NCBI GenBank assembly: GCA_002723015.1
Contig: PBNG01000073.1
Location: 34,630-41,543 of the forward strand
DNA length: 6,914 nucleotides
Direction: 5' to 3'
DNA from: Roseibacillus sp.
Lineage (GTDB): Bacteria > Verrucomicrobiota > Verrucomicrobiae > Verrucomicrobiales > Akkermansiaceae
This document shows, piece after piece, positions 1 through 5,380 of the stretch (the first letter of the stretch is position 1; each line of letters opens with the position of its first letter). The position numbers and the translations under genes are program-made. The notes below the pieces were generated by a model. The model saw nothing but the letters and a program-made list of their open reading frames with translations, was not told where the DNA came from and did not search any database.

Positions 1-2493
1 GAGGACAAAATTACCGAGGAAGAGGAGAGGACGAGACAGATTGAAGAGCAGAAGCTGGCCGCGGAGAGGTCCTATCACCATGCCAGAGGCGACCTCGAGG
101 CGTGTCGCGAGCGCCGTGGCGAGCTGGATCGGGAGCTCACTGCCCGGCGGTCTCGGCTGGAGCTCCTCCAGCAGCTCCTGGTTCGTGGAGAGGGATTGAA
201 TGAAGGAACCCAGAGGGTGCTTGCTGGTCTCGATGATCCGAGCCTCATCCAGCCGGGATTGCGGGGAGTCCTTGGAAGCAAGCTCCAGGTGCGAAGCGGT
301 TTTGAGCGAGCAGTGGAGGGGGCACTGGGTTCCAATCTGGAAGCAATTTTTGTCAGGGATGCAGACCTTGCTGATGCTATTCTCGACCGGCTCTCCCAGA
401 GTGGGCAGGGCGAGGTTTCCCTGATCGCGCCGGAATGGGTTTCCCCTGAGAGTGACAGGCAGTTAATGACCGTTCCGGAGGGTGCGGAGTGCTGGGTCGA
501 GGATTGTGTGAACGCGGAACACTCGGTGGGTTCGGTCGTAGCGCGCCTTCTGGCGAATATCCTTGTCGTGAAGGACCGGGCGAGAGCCCATCTACTTCGG
601 TCCCAGAACCCTGCATGGTCTTGCGTTACCCTTGCAGGGGAAATTGTTAGTGCAGAGGGGATTTTTCGAGGGGGTCGGGCCGGGGGAGAAGCTGGAAAGT
701 CAATTCTCGAGCGTCGTAAGGAAGTGAAGGACCTTGAGGAGCAGGTAAGACATCTCGGGGGTGTTTTGCACGAGGAGACCGACAAACTGGATAGCAATGC
801 ACACCGGGCTAATGAGCTTTTAGCCTCCGCGGAACAGGGAAAGGACCGCCTCCAGAGACAGCAGGTTGAGCTTTCTACCCTGCGGGGGCGTGCGTCGCTT
901 GCGGGCCAGGAGGTGACATCCTTCGAGAGCAAATTAGCAAATGTTTGCCGTGAGAGGGAGGAGATCCAGAGCCGGGAGACGAGCGAGGGTGGAATGAGGT
1001 CCAGCCTGCAGACTGAGCTGAATGAGGCGAGGGCGCAGATCGGAACGGTGGAAAGTGAGATCAACAGGCTCAGCATGGAGATGGAGGAGCTCGGGCGGAG
1101 AGAGTCCGAGGAGCGGGAGCAGCATGGAAAATTGCAGACGGCATTGGCCGTGGAGCGCCGGACTCGTGAGGCGGCTGAGCAGCAGCAGGTCCCGATCCAG
1201 AGCAGGATCGGTGAGTTAAGGGAGCTCAACACCCGTCGACTTTCCGAGATTGAGGAGTTTGAGAGGCGAATCAAGTCGGCCGTGCAGGAGGATGAGGGCC
1301 TCCGGGAGGAAATTAAGGAACGAGGAAGGCAGGAGGAGAAGGTTCAGTCTGAAATCAGCGATGTTGGTGCGCGCAGAAGTGAGATACAACAGTCCATTAA
1401 TTCGGCAGAGGCAGCCCTTTCGGACCTGCGGCACAAAATCGACCAGCTGAGCGAGCAGCGGGGTAGGGAAGAGGTTTCCCTTGCCAAGATTGATATGCGG
1501 CTCGAGAAACTGCTCGAAACTGTCATGGAGCGCTACCAAGTTGACCTCCAGTCGTTTGAACCGGATTCTCACGCTCTTCTTGCCTGCGTGACGGAACAGA
1601 GGAAGGTCATGCGGGCTCTTGAAAAACGTCGGGCTACTCTTGCCGCGAAGGTCTCCGTGAGCGAGGAGGAGGTGGCCGGGGAGGCGGAATCCGAGGCGGA
1701 CGGTGAGCACGAGCCAGGGGAACCGGGAGAGGTCGCAGGTAAAGAGGCAGAGACGCTAGCGGAACGAGTCGAGGAAGAGTTGCAGAAGGTCGAACTTGAA
1801 GATGGCCCTGACTGGAAATTCATCGAGGTGGCTGTCGAGGAACTCAGGGGGAGACTGGATAGCATGGGGCCGGTCAACATTGACTCAATTGATGAGTTTG
1901 AGGAGTTGGAGGAGCGTCATGATTTCGTGAAAGGTCAGCATGACGATCTCATTGTCTCGAAGGAGGAGCTCCTCAACGTTATCGAGAAGATCAACAGAGA
2001 GACAACGGTTCTCTTTGCGGAGACCTTCAAGCAGGTTCAGACCAATTTCCGTGAGATGTTTAAGGAGTTGTTTGGGTCTACTGCCAAGGCGGACCTGATC
2101 CTGCTGGATGAGGGAGATCCGCTGGAATGTGGTATCGAGGTAATAGCTAAACCCCCCGGGAAGAAGTTGCAGTCGATCACTCTGCTATCTGGTGGTGAGC
2201 GGTCAATGACGGCGGTTGCACTTCTGTTCTCAATTTACATGGTCAAGCCGAGCCCGTTCTGCGTTCTCGATGAGCTGGACGCGCCGTTGGACGAATCAAA
2301 TATCGGACGCTTTCTCAAGGTGCTTGATCGCTTCGTGGATCAGAGCCAGTTTATTATCGTCACTCACAACAAGAGAACGATGAACCGGGCTGATGTGATG
2401 TATGGAGTGACGATGGAGGAATTCGGGGTATCCAAGCCGATTGGAATGCGCCTGACTTCAGCGGACTTCAGCAAGGGGAGCGCGCAGGGGTAA
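1..2493 (+). CDS. smc: Chromosome segregation ATPase SMC, C-terminal part (5' end outside window)
   Basis: The reading frame is open from the first base and ends at TAA 2491-2493, giving 830 residues of a protein that normally has about 1,200. The missing part is the N-terminal head with Walker A and most of the first coiled-coil arm. Fragment residues 1-60 are charged coiled coil. Residues about 62-229 form the hinge dimerisation domain, closing with the glycine-rich GGRAGG (224-229) and SILERRKE (234-241). A long Glu/Arg/Gln-rich coiled-coil arm follows to about 550, then an acidic linker (about 554-600). The C-terminal head begins at GPVNIDSIDEFEEL. It carries the ABC signature LSGGE (729-733) and Walker B with D-loop, VLDELDAPLDE (755-765), then a conserved VTHNKRT. 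In this family two heads bind ATP between them and the ring-shaped dimer compacts and segregates DNA with ScpA/ScpB. A TTG at 196 can be read as a start but lies inside the hinge entry, so it is not the real start. The gene converges with ffh. Family assignment is firm. Confidence 0.97.
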   Translation, partial: EDKITEEEERTRQIEEQKLAAERSYHHARGDLEACRERRGELDRELTARRSRLELLQQLLVRGEGLNEGTQRVLAGLDDPSLIQPGLRGVLGSKLQVRSGFERAVEGALGSNLEAIFVRDADLADAILDRLSQSGQGEVSLIAPEWVSPESDRQLMTVPEGAECWVEDCVNAEHSVGSVVARLLANILVVKDRARAHLLRSQNPAWSCVTLAGEIVSAEGIFRGGRAGGEAGKSILERRKEVKDLEEQVRHLGGVLHEETDKLDSNAHRANELLASAEQGKDRLQRQQVELSTLRGRASLAGQEVTSFESKLANVCREREEIQSRETSEGGMRSSLQTELNEARAQIGTVESEINRLSMEMEELGRRESEEREQHGKLQTALAVERRTREAAEQQQVPIQSRIGELRELNTRRLSEIEEFERRIKSAVQEDEGLREEIKERGRQEEKVQSEISDVGARRSEIQQSINSAEAALSDLRHKIDQLSEQRGREEVSLAKIDMRLEKLLETVMERYQVDLQSFEPDSHALLACVTEQRKVMRALEKRRATLAAKVSVSEEEVAGEAESEADGEHEPGEPGEVAGKEAETLAERVEEELQKVELEDGPDWKFIEVAVEELRGRLDSMGPVNIDSIDEFEELEERHDFVKGQHDDLIVSKEELLNVIEKINRETTVLFAETFKQVQTNFREMFKELFGSTAKADLILLDEGDPLECGIEVIAKPPGKKLQSITLLSGGERSMTAVALLFSIYMVKPSPFCVLDELDAPLDESNIGRFLKVLDRFVDQSQFIIVTHNKRTMNRADVMYGVTMEEFGVSKPIGMRLTSADFSKGSAQG

Positions 2494-2559
2494 AGCCCCC
2501 GTCCTTCCAGGAAGATGAGCAAGGGAGGGAGATCGTAATCCGCGAGGGGCCGCGTGGGG
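2494..2559. other. Convergent spacer between smc and ffh; no clear terminator
   Basis: This 66-base gap lies between the smc stop codon and the ffh stop codon on the opposite strand, where transcription of both genes should end. Only weak secondary structure is visible. GGGG (2487-2490) can pair with CCCC (2496-2499) across the smc stop codon. CTTCCAGGAAG at 2504-2514 is a short inverted repeat. CGCG arms at 2541-2544 and 2551-2554 enclose AGGGGC. None is followed by a T run on either strand, so an intrinsic terminator cannot be called. Termination may be Rho-dependent or rely on these weak GC hairpins. Confidence 0.4.
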
Positions 2560-3969
2560 TCAGAAGGGAAGTTTCGGCCCACCTTTGCCGTCCATACCAC
2601 CCATCAGGTCCTTCATGGAGTTGAGGTCACCGGGAGCTCCTCCACCGAGAGCCCCGAGCTGGTTCATCATGTTCTTCATCTTTCCCTTCGATTTCATCAT
2701 CTTACGCATCATTCCGAATTGCTTCAGGAGTTGATTAACCTCGAGAAGGCTGCGACCGGATCCTCCAGCAATGCGCTTGCGGCGGGTTCCCTTGATAATC
2801 TCGGGGCGGCTACGCTCTTTTGGAGTCATGGAGAGGACAATCGCCTCCATATGCTTGATACGGCTCGAATCGAGAGCTCCGGATGGAAGTTGCTTCTTGA
2901 TCTTGTTGAATCCCGGCATCATTCCGAGCAGGCCCTCAAGAGGGCCGAGATTCTGGAGCATCTTCATCTGCTCCAGAAAATCGTTGAAGTCAAAACGGCC
3001 CTTTTCAAGTCGTCGCGCGGCCTTGGCTGCTTTTTCCTCATCGAGGTGCTCTGCGACCTGCTCGACCATCGTGACGGTGTCTCCCATGTCGAGGACACGC
3101 CCTGCCATGCGCTCTGGATGAAATTCGTTGAGTTGCTCCAGCTTTTCTCCCTCACCCACATATTTGATCGGGCGCCCGGTGATCGCTCTCATTGAGAGTG
3201 CGGCGCCACCCCGGGCATCACCATCAAGTTTGGTAAGGACAATCCCACTGAGGCCAACCGTCCTGTCAAAGGTTTGAGCGACCTTTACTGCCTGCTGTCC
3301 CGTAGCGGCATCAGCAACCAGGAGAGTCTCCCCGGGGTTGAGGAGGGAATGGAGGTCCTTAAGCTCTTTCACAAGCTGTTCATCGACTTCCTGCCGCCCG
3401 GCGGTGTCAAAGATGATGCAGGATCCCGATTGCTGTTCCGCCCATTTCAAGGAATCCCTTGCGACCTTTAGGACGTCTTTTTCTCCGGCCTCAGGGGTGT
3501 AACATGGCACCCCTATCTGCTCCGCCAGAGTTGCCAGTTGATCGATCGCGGCTGGCCGATAAAGGTCGCAGGCTACCAGAAGAGGTCGCCGACCCTCTTT
3601 TTTCAACCGCAGAGCAAGTTTGCCTGCCGTGGTGGTTTTTCCCGCGCCATTCAGTCCACAGAGCAGGATCCGGGCCGGGGGATTCAGGTTCAGAGGCGAT
3701 TGGTTGCCACCGAGAAGAGAGGTGAGTTCGTCATGAAATATTTTGACGATCTGCTCCCCCGGTTTGATGGACTTGAGTACGTCCTCGCCAACCGCTCTCG
3801 CCTTCACTCCCTCGATGAAGGTCTGGGCCACCTTGTATTCGACATCCGCTTCAAGGAGAGCGAGGCGAATCTGGCGCAGGGAATCAGAAATGTTCTTTTC
3901 CGAAATACGTCCAACGCCCCTGAGGTTCCGGAAGGTCTTGTCTAAGGTGTCAGAAAGCGAAGAGAACAT
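2560..3969 (-). CDS. ffh: Signal recognition particle protein Ffh (SRP54 GTPase)
   Basis: This 469-residue protein matches the usual Ffh length of about 450. It has all three parts: an N-terminal helical bundle (1-90), the GTPase G domain (about 98-300) and the methionine-rich M domain (about 325-469). Visible GTPase motifs are GLNGAGKTTTAGKLA (from 105), DLYRPAA (135-141), DTAGR (188-192), TKLDGDARGG (246-255) and GEGEKLEQLNEFHPERM (from 272). The M domain carries the SRP-RNA-binding stretch SRPEIIKGTRRKRIAGGSG (from 387), followed by VNQLLKQF and a run of Met/Lys residues. In the cell Ffh binds 4.5S/6S RNA and signal sequences emerging from ribosomes, then docks with FtsY at the membrane through paired GTPases. 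The start MFSSLSDTLDKTFRNLRGVG fits the family N-terminus exactly. However, the 30 bases upstream contain no recognisable Shine-Dalgarno sequence. The gene lies 98 bases after the deacetylase on the same strand. No truncation or missing motif is seen. Confidence 0.98.
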   Translation of the reverse strand: MFSSLSDTLDKTFRNLRGVGRISEKNISDSLRQIRLALLEADVEYKVAQTFIEGVKARAVGEDVLKSIKPGEQIVKIFHDELTSLLGGNQSPLNLNPPARILLCGLNGAGKTTTAGKLALRLKKEGRRPLLVACDLYRPAAIDQLATLAEQIGVPCYTPEAGEKDVLKVARDSLKWAEQQSGSCIIFDTAGRQEVDEQLVKELKDLHSLLNPGETLLVADAATGQQAVKVAQTFDRTVGLSGIVLTKLDGDARGGAALSMRAITGRPIKYVGEGEKLEQLNEFHPERMAGRVLDMGDTVTMVEQVAEHLDEEKAAKAARRLEKGRFDFNDFLEQMKMLQNLGPLEGLLGMMPGFNKIKKQLPSGALDSSRIKHMEAIVLSMTPKERSRPEIIKGTRRKRIAGGSGRSLLEVNQLLKQFGMMRKMMKSKGKMKNMMNQLGALGGGAPGDLNSMKDLMGGMDGKGGPKLPF

Positions 3970-4067
3970 ATTATATGGCTACGAGATTGATTTCAGGGGA
4001 GCGAGTAGCGTTGCAACTGGGTTGTGTCCTCTGAGAGCTAAGAACTCAACAATTAAGATACGGTTCT
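3970..4067 (-). other. Spacer upstream of ffh; 5' leader without clear promoter
   Basis: This 98-base gap lies between the deacetylase stop codon and the ffh start, and is slightly more AT-rich than the flanking genes. On the minus strand a perfect TATAAT (3975-3970) touches the ffh ATG directly, which is too close to act as the -10 box for this start. No good -35 lies 16-18 bases before it (CCCTGA at 17). An 8-base palindrome GTTGCAAC sits at 4010-4017. A TTGCAA beginning at 4016 has no convincing -10 partner. I find no SRP RNA gene here; the space is too short and lacks a long hairpin. Ffh could be transcribed from a non-canonical promoter here or by read-through from the deacetylase. Confidence 0.4.
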
Positions 4068-5264
4068 CTATTCTCCTGCTCCTACCTGGTAGGCCGCTTC
4101 CCGCTCGATAAGAAAGCTCCAGCGCATCGGGGATTCATATTTGGTGCGCCCTTCGAGTCGCCACTGAACGTTGACTTCGCAAACGCGATGGCGGAGCCGG
4201 CGGTTGACGGTCCACTTCAGCTGTGATGAGTCAGGGTCATAGTGGTGATCGACCTTTCCGAATCCGGACACTCTCATGACAATTGAATCCGGGTCGAGGC
4301 TTTCCACCCCGGACAGGTCGACGTTGATCACTGGGAGACGTGATTCGATTCTGCTTCCCGGTTCCGGTTGAACAGGGTGGGGGGTTGTCTGGACGACCGC
4401 TCCGGTCAGCGCTTCCGCACCGCGAAGAGCCTTGAAGGTCGTCGCCTGTTCAAAATGGAGATCTGAATTCCCATGAATAATGTAGCGGGGCAGACGCCGG
4501 TTATCCAGACCACGGCGAATCTTACCGGGAAGGACCGTGAACAGGTATCCGTAATCGTATTCTGCTGCCACCGGATACATGGCTTCATTGAAGTACCCTC
4601 CCGGGTAGGCGTAGGTGGTGACTTTCTGACCGAACCGTTCCTCAAGAAACCGTTTGGACTCTCCGAACTCCTTCTGGAGAAAAGTGAGATAGGCCGTCTC
4701 CCCCTTTCGGGCATGATACTTGACCGTTCCCGGGAAGGGATGAGAGACCGAGTGGCTGCCAATCGTGCAGCCATGCTGCTGCATCTCCCTGATCATCGAA
4801 GTTGTCAGGGCACGGCCCCCTCCGTCGACGTAGTTTTTGTACAGGTAAACAGTGAAGGGAAAATTGAATTCCTTGAGGATCGGAAAAGCATCGGTGTAGA
4901 CGGATTTCCAGCCGTCGTCGATGGTGATCATCACGGAGCGAGGAGCAATGAATTTGGTTCCTCGCTTCCATGCTAGAAAGTCATTGAGGGAAATCACCGG
5001 CAGGCGCAGGGATTTCAGGGACTCCATCTGTTTCCGGAAAGTGGAAGTTCTGATGCGCATCTGGGATGGTGCGAGAGAAGCGGAGAATTCATGGTAACCA
5101 AGGACGGAGACCCTGGTTCCGTCGTCCTTGGGATGGGGATTGCCTGTGTTCTCCGATTCCCTGCCATCTGCGGGGAGACCCCTTTTCTCCTGAGCGAAGC
5201 CTGGGAACCAGGCCAGAAGAAGCGTTGCGGCGAGAAAAACGACAGGGAAGCGATGCTTCATCAC
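4068..5264 (-). CDS. Exported polysaccharide deacetylase (NodB/CE4 family) with C-terminal beta-rich domain
   Basis: The 398-residue product starts with a signal peptide: Lys/His/Arg, a hydrophobic core at about 7-20, and a likely cut after GFA (24). There is no lipobox cysteine, so it is probably periplasmic or secreted. A polar linker (25-50) leads to a NodB homology domain (about 51-270). It has LGYHEF (55-60), the metal/base motif TIDDG (D116, D117), the metal-binding HSVSHP (H171, H175), AYPGG (219-223) and a late YIIHG (H264) that may be the LxH motif. In this family these residues hold a divalent metal and remove acetyl groups from N- or O-acetylated sugars. The substrate cannot be told from sequence. 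Residues about 286-390 form a separate domain with alternating hydrophobic strands. The start is uncertain: GTG at 5264-5262 and ATG at 5261-5259 are adjacent, and ATG is the more natural choice. No Shine-Dalgarno sequence is visible. It lies between secDF and ffh. Confidence 0.9.
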   Translation of the reverse strand: MMKHRFPVVFLAATLLLAWFPGFAQEKRGLPADGRESENTGNPHPKDDGTRVSVLGYHEFSASLAPSQMRIRTSTFRKQMESLKSLRLPVISLNDFLAWKRGTKFIAPRSVMITIDDGWKSVYTDAFPILKEFNFPFTVYLYKNYVDGGGRALTTSMIREMQQHGCTIGSHSVSHPFPGTVKYHARKGETAYLTFLQKEFGESKRFLEERFGQKVTTYAYPGGYFNEAMYPVAAEYDYGYLFTVLPGKIRRGLDNRRLPRYIIHGNSDLHFEQATTFKALRGAEALTGAVVQTTPHPVQPEPGSRIESRLPVINVDLSGVESLDPDSIVMRVSGFGKVDHHYDPDSSQLKWTVNRRLRHRVCEVNVQWRLEGRTKYESPMRWSFLIEREAAYQVGAGE

Positions 5265-5277
5265 GGGTGATGTGATG
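5259..5277 (-). promoter_or_regulatory. Inverted repeat enclosing the deacetylase start codons
   Basis: On the minus-strand transcript CATCAC (5277-5272) can pair with GTGATG (5264-5259), six base pairs around the loop ATCACCC. A second copy of CATCAC at 5272-5267 offers an alternative pairing with almost no loop. The GTGATG arm is exactly the tandem GTG-ATG start. Folding would hide both start codons, and no Shine-Dalgarno sequence stands nearby. The bases are certain. A regulatory role is inference, and the stem is short enough to be chance. Confidence 0.3.
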
Positions 5278-5300
5278 ATAGCAAAGGAAGAAGAGCTACA

Positions 5301-5334
5301 CCAGATTTTTGGACCCGGCCCGGGCCCCGTCTGG
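5301..5334 (-). other. Two-tier stem-loop in the secDF-deacetylase spacer
   Basis: In the minus-strand transcript the outer arms CCAGA (5334-5330) and TCTGG (5305-5301) pair over five bases. The inner arms GGGCCC (5327-5322) and GGGTCC (5316-5311) pair over six bases with one G-U wobble, leaving loop GGGCC. The two stems are joined by an internal loop (CG opposite a run of five A). In plus-strand RNA the wobble becomes an A-C mismatch, so the fold favours the direction of the operon. It is followed by pyrimidine-rich sequence but not a U run, so it is not a canonical terminator. It could be an attenuator, an mRNA-stabilising 3' end for secDF, or chance in a GC-rich spacer. Confidence 0.4.
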
Positions 5335-5365
5335 TCGCAGGTTATCCACGGGAGAGGAGCCTCGG

Positions 5366-5380
5366 GAGGATCCTATCCTC
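5366..5380 (-). repeat. Short hairpin overlapping the secDF stop codon
   Basis: GAGGAT (5380-5375 on the minus strand) and ATCCTC (5371-5366) are perfect six-base arms around the loop AGG. The TAG stop codon of secDF (5375-5373) lies at the base of the loop. No U tract follows. It sits about 30 bases before the larger stem-loop, so the two could act together at the end of the secDF message, but this is only inference. Confidence 0.3.

Noticed and set aside
196..198. TTG as the start of smc
   Set aside because: The frame is open to base 1 and the upstream codons are coiled coil continuing into the hinge, so the gene simply begins before the window.
75..1274. Long open frame on the minus strand opposite smc (399 codons)
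   Set aside because: It is antisense to the hinge and coiled coil of SMC. Its Ser/Arg/Leu-rich low-complexity product is what the GAG-rich coiled-coil codons give in reverse, and it shows no recognisable domain.
2554..3195. Open frame on the plus strand opposite the ffh M domain (213 codons)
   Set aside because: It is antisense to a strongly conserved gene. Its His/Leu/Ser-rich product has no domain and mirrors the Met/Lys-rich codons of Ffh.
3970..3975. Perfect TATAAT on the minus strand as the ffh promoter -10
   Set aside because: It touches the ATG, so transcription would begin inside the coding region. No -35 lies at the right distance, and the N-terminus from this ATG is conserved.
3970..4067. 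SRP RNA gene (ffs) next to ffh
   Set aside because: The spacer has no long self-complementary hairpin and no recognisable GNAR-type tetraloop helix, and it is shorter than a typical SRP RNA.
5275..5280. TATCAT on the minus strand as a -10 for the deacetylase
   Set aside because: The hexamers 17 and 18 bases upstream (TGGTGT, CTGGTG) do not resemble TTGACA, and the leader would be extremely short.
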